In this document: positions 46,734 to 59,081 of the stretch, one piece after another
Numbering within the stretch: the stretch's first letter is position 1
Layout of the letters: each line of letters starts with the position of its first letter
NCBI GenBank assembly: GCA_932294295.1
Contig: OW028573.1
Span: forward strand, 17,504,155-17,568,154
Origin: Alitta virens
Lineage: Eukaryota > Annelida > Polychaeta > Phyllodocida > Nereididae
Direction: 5' to 3'
DNA: 64,000 bases
Translations under genes and position numbers: made by a program
The notes under the pieces: generated by a model
Databases searched by the model: none
What the model saw: only the letters and a program-made list of their open reading frames with translations
Told to the model about the DNA's origin: nothing

Positions 46734-48894
46734 TGAAGCCCCGTTCCCACATAGCCGAGTTTCTCGTAGTCAACTCGTAGTATTACGTAACACGCCTCTC
46801 GGGCCCAATTCGTACTAAACTCTGCGATTACTCCTCGCACTCGAGAGATGTTCGGCGAGAAACTCCTCTGACTCGTAGCGAACTCGTGAGATTTGGAGCC
46901 GAGAATGCCGAGTATCCCGAGTATGCCGCGCTGCACGGCACACTCGGCGAATTATCCAGGAGTCCAAAAACTCGGCCATGACTCGCCGAGTTACTCCTCG
47001 AACTCGCCGAGTTACTCCTCGAACTCGCCGAGTTACTCCTCGAACTCGGCGAGTTACTCGGCGCTAATTTCACTCGTATTACACTCAGGGGGGATGTTCA
47101 GGAGTGCGAGGAGTAACTCGGCGAGTTGTAGGAATAACTCACCGAGTTGTAGGAGTAACTCGCCGAGTAACTCGTCGAGTTCTACCTTTAGTACATGCAT
47201 CATCAGCGTAGGGGGTCATATATAATATAAAAGGCCGCTGCTCCTATAATATTAGTCCGATTTTCGTCAAATAAAGATTGTTTTGTAGTATAATTCATAG
47301 TGCCTCCATAGGTATTTTCGGATTGACAATAGACCAAACATTAAGCGAGATATTCGTCTGAGAAGGCGGTTGTCTGGCGGCGGCTGCTGCTCCATTTATA
47401 TTATTCCGATTTTCGTCAAATAAATATTGTTTTGTAGTATAATTCATAGTGACTCCATAGGTATTTTCGGATTGAAAATAGACCAAATATTAAGCGAGAT
47501 ATTCGTCTGAGAATGTAGCTAGGTTGGCGGAGGCAAACAGTGGTGCTCTCGCAGATGTCCGCGCCCGGACTGTATCAATGCAGGTAAGGCTGAGCGCTAC
47601 TTTAAAAGGCTGCTGTTCCCCTAATATTAGTCCGATTCTCGTCAAATAAGACTGCATTTTAGTATAGTTCACACTGATTCCATACATGTTTTCGGATCGA
47701 AATATACCAAATATTAAGCGAGATATTCGTCTGAGAAGGCGGTTGTCTGGCGGCGGCTGCTGCTCCATTTATATTATTCCGATTTTCGTCAAATAAATAT
47801 TGAATTATAGTCGAGTTCATACTTATTCCACACAGATTTTCAGATTGAAAATAGACCAAATATTAAGCGAGATATTCGTCTGAGAAGGCAGGTAGTCTGG
47901 CGGCAGCAAGGTGCTCTGTGTATGGCCCTGACTTGAATGGTGTAGTCAATATTTTTGACCATTTTATATACATTGTTTGGATGAGCTTTATTGCAATTCA
48001 TTTCTACTCATTCTGCCAACTGCCATGACTGTTATGTCAATTGCTATTAGCATTTTGAATGATACAAAGAATGGGTGTAGAGAATACAGCAAATTCAATA
48101 CATGTGTCAATTGCCTAATTGCCTAAATTGGGGTTCTTCGACCTGTCATTTCATGGTTTGTTCAAAGATGACACAGTAATATGACATTGTCTTGACTGTC
48201 ATTCACAATTACAAAAATATGTAATTGCTTTCATTAATTAAAAGCAATATATTTTATTGTAATTACCAGGCAATGATTATATTTGTATAACTTTCTTATC
48301 TTTTTGTGTTAATTTGAATCTTATTGTGATATTATGATCAGTATAAATTTGTGTATATTTTGTAAAATTTAAATCTAATATTGATATTGTAATTAGTATT
48401 TGTGATTTGATCTGTGATTTTATTTGCTATATTTAATTTACTTATACTGGTACTCCCTGAACGTCCGCGCCCAGACTGTATTAATGCAGAAAGCTGAGCG
48501 CTTCTTTAAAAAGCTACTGCTCCCTTAATATTAAGTCAAATAAAGATTGTTTTGTAGTATAATTCATAGTGACTCCATAGGTTTTTTCGGATCGAAGATA
48601 GACTAAATATTAAGCGAGATATGCATCTGAGAATGCAGGTAGGCTGGCGTCGGCCTATCATTCGATGGGTGACTCGTCGCTGTCGTAGACACCTTGCTTC
48701 ACCCGGCGAGTCACTCCTACAACTCAGCGAGTCACCCGCCGAGTCACCCGCCGAACCCGCCGAGTAACTCGGCGAGTAACCCGCCGAGTCACTTTTTCCG
48801 CCAGAATTCGTCGCCAACTCCTCGAATTTTGGCCGTTACGTAATACTACGAGTTGACTACGACAAACTCGGCTATGTGGGAACGGGGCTTAAGG
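46734..48894. mobile_element. Foldback element with CTCGCCGAG arrays (family B), block copy 1
   Basis: An exact 9-bp duplication GAGACAGTG flanks it (46725-46733 and 48895-48903). Termini read AAGCCCCGTTCCCACATAGC on the left (46737 onward) and the same in reverse complement on the right, then CGTAGTCAACTCGTAGTATT and ACGTAA. The left array (46840-47180) has ~21-bp units such as CTCGAACTCGCCGAGTTACT; the right array (48665-48800) has CGCCGAGTCACC units. Between them are ~148-bp repeats and a core shared with family A. It is inserted in an older LINE. The 9-bp target and long terminal repeats recall MULE/foldback elements. No transposase is encoded. Confidence 0.85.
47225..47900. repeat. Four tandem subterminal repeats in family B (148/226 bp periods)
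   Basis: The word CCGATTTTCGTCAAATAAA (or TCTCG variant) starts at 47257, 47406, 47632 and 47779. Each unit also contains ATTAAGCGAGATATTCGTCT. The third interval is longer because of a GGCGGAGGCAAACAGTGGTG insert. Copies recur at +6944 and +13867. A single partial unit is on the right side (about 48535-48640). Confidence 0.75.
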
Positions 48895-48903
48895 GAGACA
48901 GTG

Positions 48904-49147
48904 CAGTTCTAAGTACTCCGATTGTTTTATCATTGGGCAGCCATTGTAGGTCATGGTACAGTGGCGCCATGCGGCGGATGCAAGCGTAAATTAACATCTC
49001 TCTGTGCCTGTCAGTCCAGTTTCTGTGTGTCAGGCCACATATTATGCACAGGTAGTGACAGTGTATTATCTGTTCATGTAGGATAGTGATGAGGAAATTA
49101 TCTACTAATAGGCAATGACCTTCAACCCTTCCTGTCAATTTTAATAT
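48904..49147. other. Segment between foldback element and second LINE
   Basis: If the foldback element is removed at its target duplication, this segment becomes contiguous with the interrupted LINE at 46733. A minus-strand open frame includes MAPLYHDLQWLPNDKTIG, which hints at LINE-derived coding sequence but is not clearly assignable. Confidence 0.4.
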
Positions 49148-49665
49148 ATATATATATCGTTTTATTGACAAGCCTGATATCAGGAATTGATACATGTGTC
49201 ATACAACATTACAAAACAAACAAATATACAACATAACAAAAACAGGTCTAGTGTCTACATCTACTATATATACAATCTATAATCTACCAGTATTTCTAAA
49301 TATTTACTTGATAAAGTCGGTTCCAGTTTTGTTTACATATACATACATGAATATAAAAATGAGAGTTAATACTGTACAGGTCAATACTTCAAGTGGGTAA
49401 TACTGTAATGATTTCAAAACAAATTTGAATAAAAAGTCAGTTTAAAATGGCAAAAGAAGGTGTCCATGGGTTGGGTCAGTGGGTGGGGTCTTCAGAGCAG
49501 CATTGCGCTGACCTCTGAAATGGCGAAAGGGGGTGTCCATGGGCTGGGTCAATGAGTGGAATCTTCAGAGCAACATTGCGCTGACCTCTGAGATTGTCAT
49601 CATGGGGTGTTTGGATTGAAAGGTTCCCTGTCTAGTGGAAGGGGGGCACCAATACTGAATTAACA
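49148..49665 (-). repeat. 3' UTR and tail of LINE, block copy 1
   Basis: Downstream of the RT stop, the minus strand runs through an imperfectly duplicated ~80-bp motif (TCAGAGGTCAGCGCAATG at two places, about 49500 and 49577) and ends in CTTGTCAATAAAACGATATA plus AT repeats, typical of a LINE 3' terminus. Confidence 0.6.
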
Positions 49666-51436
49666 TTATGAAAAAACTCTATTTAGAAAGTTGCCTAATG
49701 CCTTTAGCACTTCTGGATTCTTACATGACAATAGGGCTTGGAATTGTTGAGATTTTTCTAGGTCATGAAAATTAGGTATACTATCTGTTGCTATATTAAG
49801 TAATTCTAGCCTTGGTATTTCATTTTTATTACATGTCAGTAAGCAGTGAGATTCATCTTCTATTTCACCACTGTCACAATATTCACATATTCTCTCATGC
49901 AAAGGAATTTTTGGGGATTCATGTCTACCAGTTTCAATTTTAAGATTGTGGGAGCTAACTCTGAATCTTGCTATATTACTGTATGTTTTTTTGGGCAGAT
50001 TTAACAGTAGGTATGGCTCAATGCAGTAGCTGGTTTTAAATGTTTTATAGGTCCTAAGTTTAGGTTGGGCGTTTGTGTCATTTATTTCATGAAGAATTCT
50101 ATCCTTTTCATTGTCATAAAGTACTAGTTTTATCTTATTTGTCAGTACGCTGGGTTCTAGAGCTTGCCAATTAATTATGTTTGCTTCAGAGATGATATGC
50201 TTTACTTTAGTGTACCAGTTTCTCTGACCATTTGTGTGTAGTTTTTCTTGTATTTTCAAGCACTTATTTAATATTTCACTATTAGGCATTGTCTGAAGTC
50301 TTGCCCAGTAGTTTACTGTAGCAAGTTTTTGTCTGATGTGAAGTGTAAATCGTCCTGTTTCTGCATACACAGCTAAGGAAGGGGTTTGTTTTCGTACATT
50401 TAATACATTCTTCAGGTAACCTAATTGCACTTTCTCTATTTCAGAAATAGGGGAATTTTGTGACCATAGTACACTATTATATTCTAGAATGGGAAGTATA
50501 TAACTGTCAAACATTTTTATGACAAGCAAAGGGGGTATATGACCCAATGCTGGTTTAAGTTTACTTCGTAGAGCAAAGAGAGCCTTTTGGGCTTGGGTTA
50601 TTAAGTGACTTGTCACCTTGTGATGTATGCGTTTATGGTTATTTGTGATGATGTGGCCTAGGTATTTATATGTGTCTACATTTTCTATACTCTGAGTGTT
50701 ATATATGAAATTAATAGAGCTTTTCGTACCAATTTTCATCACTTTAGTTTTTAATATATTCACTATAAGATGCCATTTAGCACAGAATTTGTGCAGTGAA
50801 TCGATACTGTTTTGTAGGCCTGCAGCTGAGTTAGATATGAGAACTATGTCATCTGCATAGAGGAGGTGAGTGAAATGTGTGCCGTCTATTTCTATTCCAT
50901 TGTTCATACTTAGATGGTTTGGTAGGTCAGACATAAATTCATTAAATAGCTTTGGGCTTAAAATACCACCTTGCAGTACCCCAAATATACTTTCAATGGG
51001 AGGACTAATTTCTCCCAGCTGGTGGACTTTAGCTTGGGTTTTGTCAAACATACTCATGATGATTTTCACCATTTTCTGGCTCATTTTTTGTTTGTGGAGT
51101 TTGTAATATAGCGCATTTCTGTTTATATAGTCAAAGGCTTTTGTGAAGTCTACGAAACATAGATATACAGGCATTTTTTTAAATTGTTTGTGTCTGATGA
51201 TTGTGTCTAACACAAATACACAGTCAGTTGTTCCTCGAGAGGGAGTAAAACCGAATTGAAAAGGATCATCTAAGGACATGGCATCATTTTTAAAATATAG
51301 CCTGGCATTAAGGATGGAGTCAAATATTTTTGCCATGGCAACTGTAATAGTAATTTTCCTATAATTGTCAGGATTTGAATGATCTCCATTTTTGTGCAGT
51401 GCATTAATTAGTCCCTCTGCCCACTGAGATGGATAA
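49666..51436 (-). pseudogene. 5'-truncated LINE with 556-codon reverse transcriptase frame, block copy 1
   Basis: Non-LTR retrotransposon RT. From the in-frame Met at 51336: QFGFTPSRGTTDC (res 27-39), FVDFTKAFDY (61-70, catalytic Asp), GVLQGGILSPKLFNEFMSDL (119-138), HLLYADDIVLIS (157-168, catalytic Asp pair), YKYLGHIIT thumb, and a C-terminal CCHC knuckle CEYCDSGEIEDESHCLLTC (484-502). The frame continues upstream to about 51432 (WAEGLINALHKNGD, NPDNYRKITITV) and then stops abruptly, so the 5' RT region and the endonuclease are missing. The open frame is undamaged, but the truncation makes autonomous movement unlikely. Clade not assigned. Confidence 0.88.
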
Positions 51437-51671
51437 TCATTTTTTGTTTGTGGAGTTTGTAATATAGCGCATTTCTGTTTATATAGTCAAAGGCTTTTGT
51501 GAAGTCTACGAAACATAGATATACAGGCATTTTTTTAAATTGTTCGTGTCTGATGATTGTGTCTAACACAAATACACAGTCAGTTGTTCCTCGAGAGGGA
51601 GTAAAACCGAATTGAAAAGGATCATCTAAGGACATGGCATCATTTTTAAAATATAGCCTGGCATTAAGGAT
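51437..51671 (-). repeat. 235-bp duplicated RT segment at the block junction (copy 1/2)
   Basis: Near-identical to 51081-51315 (offset 356 bp). It repeats the codons for RT motif FVDFTKAFDY with at least one change (HKQ to HEQ). It ends exactly where the next 6.9-kb block begins, marking the rearrangement junction. Confidence 0.85.
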
Positions 51672-52158
51672 ACTGACTGTTACTTTCACCATCATCATCA
51701 TCATACTACGATTTTTCCGTTGGTGCTTTTTAGAGAAGCTGGGCCTGTTGCAGATTAAGGGGAAGTTTGTCAAGTTACTCACTGATTAAGTCTAGGACAC
51801 TGCTCAGGGACCTTCTTGCTTGTTAACGTTTATCTTTGAAATGGGCTCGGCTGTGAGGTGATGACACACAGTGCTCCACATTTTGACTCCACATTTTGCT
51901 CAAGCTCGATCTGTACCTATCAAGTATATATACTGATATTGATGTATGACATTATAGATTTGTAATTAAATGAGCTGATTTAGGATGAAGTAAAAGGACG
52001 CAGGTACCAAATAGCTTGTATTCTTAATTTAGCATGGTCAAGAATCCACCCTTTTTCTACATTGTTTTGACAAAAGCAGGGTTGGGCAAGGGATGAGAAA
52101 ATAAGGCTAAAAAAAAAATAGATAGCTGATTGAGCACATGTGACAATGACAATGACAA

Positions 52159-53677
52159 TGAAATGAATTTATTTGACCCAAAAATTAATAAAAATGATGT
52201 TTTGGATTACTTTGAAAAAAAAAAAGAAACATAGAGAGTCAAGGGACGCCCATTTTGTCTCAATTAGAACGCTAGCATTGGTGCCCATTGTATGTCAAAA
52301 AGCATAGTGTGAAATAAAGCATGTTACACATAACAGTATCATTTAGTTGACATGTATAGCAATCTTATACTGTATATTCAGTATTGTATTTGTCCCAAAG
52401 CCAATTTGTTTATGTACAATTCATAGCCAAGGTTACTATGTGTACTTAGTTTTTCAAGTAATTGGCAGTTGATATCTGATGCTATTTTCAGCAAGTTTAT
52501 GTTTTACTTTATGTGTCAGGTATTATCTATGTCTTTTGTTGAAATTATGGGTTTCTTGTCGATGCATAATTTTGATTGTGGAAATAAATAATCTGGGAGG
52601 AGATTTTTAAACTTATAATGAAAAAATAAGTGTTTGTGTATGAGCATTATATACAGAGTTTGTAATTATTCTGAGGGATTTCTTCTGTAGTTTTAATAGT
52701 CTATTTGTTTAATAGCCCCAGTATAGAAGACCAGTATAGAAGACCATAGTGCACATGTGAATTTATTAAAGAATTGTATATAATTTTATGTGGATGTAAA
52801 TGAAGATTTTATTGGCTATTTTATCAACATGGCCATCCCATTTCATAGACTTATTAAAAACGAATCACAAGAAGTCAAATTCTAGGGTAGTGCCATCTAT
52901 GTGTAGTGATGGATAATTGATGGGTTTGTTGACAGTGGTGAATATCATAAATTAAATTTTTTCAAAATATAGGGACAATTTGTTGAGTTGAAGCCAAGTA
53001 TTTATGTTTTGACGTTCTGTATTCAGGATTGTGGCCGACAGTTCAATTGCATTTTTAGACAAACTTAAGCTTTGAGAAGAGTGATATCACTGCATAAGAG
53101 ATTGCATGGTAAGTATCTACAGATAAATCATTTATATAAATGATGAAAAGCAACGGTCCTAATATGGACCCTTGGGGCACACCTGTTGATACCGTGATGT
53201 ATTCTGAATGTTTCATTGCACTGTACATTTAAGAGATAGCTTTTGAATAGGATCAAGGCTTTCTTATTCCGTAATAATGGAGCTTTTGTAGCAATATTTC
53301 GTGGTTTATGAATCAAATGCTTTTGATAAGTCCATGTTATATTCAAAAGCTATCTGGTTAGTGGAATATAACCATTGTCCATTTCAGAGATACATCTATC
53401 AGCCAATTCAAGAGCTGCGTGTTCTGTGGAATGTCTTTTTCTGAACCTGTATTGATTTTAGATGGCTTTCTCAAATAACTTAGAGATCAATAGTTTGTCA
53501 TCTGGTGTGTATAAACTTTCTAATAAACTGGTGTAATTTTAGCAATTTTAAGTTTTTAAGGAAATATTCCCTTATTTATAGACTGATTAATTAAAAGTAA
53601 GAGGTTTAAGAAGGTAGATGTGTATCTTTTTTAGTAATATGGTTGTAATTCCGTCAGGAACTGAACCAGAGACAGTG
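52159..53677 (-). pseudogene. Decayed non-LTR retrotransposon (block copy 2)
   Basis: Collinear duplicate of the LINE fragment of copy 1, with the same GVPQGSILGP motif near 53185-53130 and the same disabling changes, so the decay predates the block duplication. Confidence 0.75.
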
Positions 53678-55817
53678 TGAAGCCCCGTTCCCACATAGCC
53701 GAGTTTCTCGTAGTCAACTCGTAGTATTACGTAACACGCCTCTCGGGCCCAATTCGTACTAAACTCTGCGATTACTCCTCGCACTCGAGAGATGTTCGGC
53801 GAGAAACTCCTCTGACTCGTAGCGAACTCGTGAGATTTGGAGCCGAGAATGCCGAGTATCCCGAGTATGCCGCGCTGCACGGCACACTCGGCGAATTATC
53901 CAGGAGTCCAAAAACTCGGCCATGACTCGCCGAGTTACTCCTCGAACTCGCCGAGTTACTCCTCGAACTCGGCGAGTTACTCGGCGCTAATTTCACTCGT
54001 ATTACACTCAGGGGGGATGTTCAGGAGTGCGAGGAGTAACTCGGCGAGTTGTAGGAATAACTCACCGAGTTGTAGGAGTAACTCGCCGAGTAACTCGTCG
54101 AGTTCTACCTTTAGTACATGCATCATCAGCGTAGGGGGTCGTATATAATATAAAAGGCCGCTGCTCCTATAATATTAGTCCGATTTTCGTCAAATAAAGA
54201 TTGTTTTGTAGTATAATTCATAGTGCCTCCATAGGTATTTTCGGATTGACAATAGACCAAACATTAAGCGAGATATTCGTCTGAGAAGGCGGTTGTCTGG
54301 CGGCGGCTGCTGCTCCATTTATATTATTCCGATTTTCGTCAAATAAATATTGTTTTGTAGTATAATTCATAGTGACTCCATAGGTATTTTCGGATTGAAA
54401 ATAGACCAAATATTAAGCGAGATATTCGTCTGAGAATGTAGCTAGGTTGGCGGAGGCAAACAGTGGTGCTCTCGCAGATGTCCGCGCCCGGACTGTATCA
54501 ATGCAGGTAAGGCTGAGCGCTACTTTAAAAGGCTGCTGTTCCCCTAATATTAGTCCGATTCTCGTCAAATAAGACTGCATTTTAGTATAGTTCACACTGA
54601 TTCCATACGTGTTTTCGGATCGAAATATACCAAATATTAAGCGAGATATTCGTCTGAGAAGGCGGTTGTCTGGCGGCGGCTGCTGCTCCATTTATATTAT
54701 TCCGATTTTCGTCAAATAAATATTGAATTATAGTCGAGTTCATACTTATTCCACACAGATTTTCAGATTGAAAATAGACCAAATATTAAGCGAGATATTC
54801 GTCTGAGAAGGCAGGTAGTCTGGCGGCAGCAAGGTGCTCTGTGTATGGCCCTGACTTGAATGGTGTAGTCAATATTTTTGACCATTTTATATACATTGTT
54901 TGGATGAGCTTTATTGCAATTCATTTCTACTCATTCTGCCAACTGCCATGACTGTTATGTCAATTGCTATTAGCATTTTGAATGATACAAAGAATGGGTG
55001 TAGAGAATACAGCAAATTCAATACATGTGTCAATTGCCTAATTGCCTAAATTGGGGTTCTTCGACCTGTCATTTCATGGTTTGTTCAAAGATGACACAGT
55101 AATATGACATTGTCTTGACTGTCATTCACAATTACAAAAATATGTAATTGCTTTCATTAATTAAAAGCAATATATTTTATTGTAATTACCAGGCAATGAT
55201 TATATTTGTATAACTTTCTTATCTTTTTGTGTTAATTTGAATCTTATTGTGATATTATGATCAGTATAAATTTGTGTATATTTTGTAAAATTTAAATCTA
55301 ATATTGATATTGTAATTAGTATTTGTGATTTGATCTGTGATTTTATTTGCTATATTTAATTTACTTATACTGGTACTCCCTGAACGTCCGCGCCCAGACT
55401 GTATTAATGCAGAAAGCTGAGCGCTTCTTTAAAAAGCTACTGCTCCCTTAATATTAAGTCAAATAAAGATTGTTTTTTAGTATAATTCATAGTGACTCCA
55501 TAGGTTTTTTCGGATCGAAGATAGACTAAATATTAAGCGAGATATGCATCTGAGAATGCAGGTAGGCTGGCGTCGGCCTATCATTCGATGGGTGACTCGT
55601 CGCTGTCGTAGACACCTTGCTTCACCCGGCGAGTCACTCCTACAACTCGGCGAGTCACCCGCCGAGTCACCCGCCGAACCCGCCGAGTAACTCGGCGAGT
55701 AACCCGCCGAGTCACTTTTTCCGCCAGAATTCGTCGCCAACTCCTCGAATTTTGGCCGTTACGTAATACTACGAGTTGACTACGACAAACTCGGCTATGT
55801 GGGAACGGGGCTTAAGG
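53678..55817. mobile_element. Family B foldback element, block copy 2
   Basis: Same insertion, same GAGACAGTG flanks (53669-53677, 55818-55826). It is 21 bp shorter than copies 1 and 3 through loss or non-gain of one array unit. Confidence 0.85.
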
Positions 55818-56588
55818 GAGACAGTGCAGTTCTAAGTACTCCGATTGTTTTATCATTGGGCAGCCATTGTAGGTCATGGTACAGTGGCGCCATGCGGCGG
55901 ATGCAAGCGTAAATTAACATCTCTCTGTGCCTGTCAGTCCAGTTTCTGTGTGTCAGGCCACATATTATGCACAGGTAGTGACAGTGTATTATCTGTTCAT
56001 GTAGGATAGTGATAAGGAAATTATCTACTAATAGGCAATGACCTTCAACCCTTCCTGTCAATTTTAATATATATATATATCGTTTTATTGACAAGCCTGA
56101 TATCAGGAATTGATACATGTGTCATACAACATTACAAAACAAACAAATATACAACATAACAAAAACAGGTCTAGTGTCTACATCTACTATATATACAATC
56201 TATAATCTACCAGTATTTCTAAATATTTACTTGATAAAGTCGGTTCCAGTTTTGTTTACATATACATACATGAATATAAAAATGAGAGTTAATACTGTAC
56301 AGGTCAATACTTCAAGTGGGTAATACTGTAATGATTTCAAAACAAATTTGAATAAAAAGTCAGTTTAAAATGGCAAAAGAAGGTGTCCATGGGTTGGGTC
56401 AGTGGGTGGGGTCTTCAGAGCAGCATTGCGCTGACCTCTGAAATGGCGAAAGGGGGTGTCCATGGGCTGGGTCAATGAGTGGAATCTTCAGAGCAACATT
56501 GCGCTGACCTCTGAGATTGTCATCATGGGGTGTTTGGATTGAAAGGTTCCCTGTCTAGTGGAAGGGGGGCACCAATACTGAATTAACA

Positions 56589-58359
56589 TTATGAAAAAAC
56601 TCTATTTAGAAAGTTGCCTAATGCCTTTAGCACTTCTGGATTCTTACATGACAATAGGGCTTGGAATTGTTGAGATTTTTCTAGGTCATGAAAATTAGGT
56701 ATACTATCTGTTGCTATATTAAGTAATTCTAGCCTTGGTATTTCATTTTTATTACATGTCAGTAAGCAGTGAGATTCATCTTCTATTTCACCACTGTCAC
56801 AATATTCACATATTCTCTCATGCAAAGGAATTTTTGGGGATTCATGTCTACCAGTTTCAATTTTAAGATTGTGGGAGCTAACTCTGAATCTTGCTATATT
56901 ACTGTATGTTTTTTTGGGCAGATTTAACAGTAGGTATGGCTCAATGCAGTAGCTGGTTTTAAATGTTTTATAGGTCCTAAGTTTAGGTTGGGCGTTTGTG
57001 TCATTTATTTCATGAAGAATTCTATCCTTTTCATTGTCATAAAGTACTAGTTTTATCTTATTTGTCAGTACGCTGGGTTCTAGAGCTTGCCAATTAATTA
57101 TGTTTGCTTCAGAGATGATATGCTTTACTTTAGTGTACCAGTTTCTCTGACCATTTGTGTGTAGTTTTTCTTGTATTTTCAAGCACTTATTTAATATTTC
57201 ACTATTAGGCATTGTCTGAAGTCTTGCCCAGTAGTTTACTGTAGCAAGTTTTTGTCTGATGTGAAGTGTAAATCGTCCTGTTTCTGCATACACAGCTAAG
57301 GAAGGGGTTTGTTTTCGTACATTTAATACATTCTTCAGGTAACCTAATTGCACTTTCTCTATTTCAGAAATAGGGGAATTTTGTGACCATAGTACACTAT
57401 TATATTCTAGAATGGGAAGTATATAACTGTCAAACATTTTTATGACAAGCAAAGGGGGTATATGACCCAATGCTGGTTTAAGTTTACTTCGTAGAGCAAA
57501 GAGAGCCTTTTGGGCTTGGGTTATTAAGTGACTTGTCACCTTGTGATGTATGCGTTTATGGTTATTTGTGATGATGTGGCCTAGGTATTTATATGTGTCT
57601 ACATTTTCTATACTCTGAGTGTTATATATGAAATTAATAGAGCTTTTCGTACCAATTTTCATCACTTTAGTTTTTAATATATTCACTATAAGATGCCATT
57701 TAGCACAGAATTTGTGCAGTGAATCGATACTGTTTTGTAGGCCTGCAGCTGAGTTAGATATGAGAACTATGTCATCTGCATAGAGGAGGTGAGTGAAATG
57801 TGTGCCGTCTATTTCTATTCCATTGTTCATACTTAGATGGTTTGGTAGGTCAGACATAAATTCATTAAATAGCTTTGGGCTTAAAATACCACCTTGCAGT
57901 ACCCCAAATATACTTTCAATGGGAGGACTAATTTCTCCCAGCTGGTGGACTTTAGCTTGGGTTTTGTCAAACATACTCATGATGATTTTCACCATTTTCT
58001 GGCTCATTTTTTGTTTGTGGAGTTTGTAATATAGCGCATTTCTGTTTATATAGTCAAAGGCTTTTGTGAAGTCTACGAAACATAGATATACAGGCATTTT
58101 TTTAAATTGTTTGTGTCTGATGATTGTGTCTAACACAAATACACAGTCAGTTGTTCCTCGAGAGGGAGTAAAACCGAATTGAAAAGGATCATCTAAGGAC
58201 ATGGCATCATTTTTAAAATATAGCCTGGCATTAAGGATGGAGTCAAATATTTTTGCCATGGCAACTGTAATAGTAATTTTCCTATAATTGTCAGGATTTG
58301 AATGATCTCCCTTTTTGTGCAGTGCATTAATTAGTCCCTCTGCCCACTGAGATGGATAA
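56589..58359 (-). pseudogene. 5'-truncated LINE with 556-codon reverse transcriptase frame, block copy 2
   Basis: The 556-codon frame (56589-58259) gives the same amino-acid sequence as copy 1. A base change upstream (CTTTTTG for ATTTTTG near 58313) makes HKKGD instead of HKNGD. The same truncation point shows it was duplicated with the block rather than inserted independently. Confidence 0.88.
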
Positions 58360-58594
58360 TCATTTTTTGTTTGTGGAGTTTGTAATATAGCGCATTTCTG
58401 TTTATATAGTCAAAGGCTTTTGTGAAGTCTACGAAACATAGATATACAGGCATTTTTTTAAATTGTTCGTGTCTGATGATTGTGTCTAACACAAATACAC
58501 AGTCAGTTGTTCCTCGAGAGGGAGTAAAACCGAATTGAAAAGGATCATCTAAGGACATGGCATCATTTTTAAAATATAGCCTGGCATTAAGGAT
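58360..58594 (-). repeat. 235-bp duplicated RT segment at the block junction (copy 2/3)
   Basis: Same junction structure as 51437-51671, including the HEQ variant. Confidence 0.85.
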
Positions 58595-59081
58595 ACTGAC
58601 TGTTACTTTCACCATCATCATCATCATACTACGATTTTTCCGTTGGTGCTTTTTAGAGAAGCTGGGCCTGTTGCAGATTAAGGGGAAGTTTGTCAAGTTA
58701 CTCACTGATTAAGTCTAGGACACTGCTCAGGGACCTTCTTGCTTGTTAACGTTTATCTTTGAAATGGGCTCGGCTGTGAGGTGATGACACACAGTGCTCC
58801 ACATTTTGACTCCACATTTTGCTCAAGCTCGATCTGTACCTATCAAGTATATATACTGATATTGATGTATGACATTATAGATTTGTAATTAAATGAGCTG
58901 ATTTAGGATGAAGTAAAAGGACGCAGGTACCAAATAGCTTGTATTCTTAATTTAGCATGGTCAAGAATCCACCCTTTTTCTACATTGTTTTGACAAAAGC
59001 AGGGTTGGGCAAGGGATGAGAAAATAAGGCTAAAAAAAAAATAGATAGCTGATTGAGCACATGTGACAATGACAATGACAA

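Larger units (their letters stand above)
44726..51669. repeat. Tandem 6.9-kb block, copy 1 (6944 bp)
   Basis: The sequence starting TACTGACTGTTACTTTCACC (44727) recurs at 51671 and 58594, and the whole intervening block repeats with only scattered single-base changes. The block contains a decayed LINE (45215-46733) split by a family B foldback element (46734-48894), and a second LINE with an open RT frame (49666-51336). Confidence 0.93.
51670..58592. repeat. Tandem 6.9-kb block, copy 2 (6923 bp)
   Basis: Identical in content to copy 1 but 21 bp shorter. The difference is one missing ~21-bp unit in the CTCGCCGAG array near 53925-53970. Confidence 0.93.

Noticed and set aside
46828..47225. Ser/Arg/Asn-rich open frames over the CTCGCCGAG array
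   Set aside because: The 21-bp period is divisible by three, so the array is open on both strands. The low-complexity peptide reflects the DNA array, not a gene.
47295..47859. Repeated minus-strand open frames (MVYFQSEN... and MEQQPPPDN...) in the foldback elements
   Set aside because: They follow the ~148-bp DNA repeats in several frames and orientations and lack protein-like conservation; they are by-products of the repeat.
50870..51106. Plus-strand 78-codon open frame over the RT
   Set aside because: Antisense shadow of the reverse transcriptase frame.
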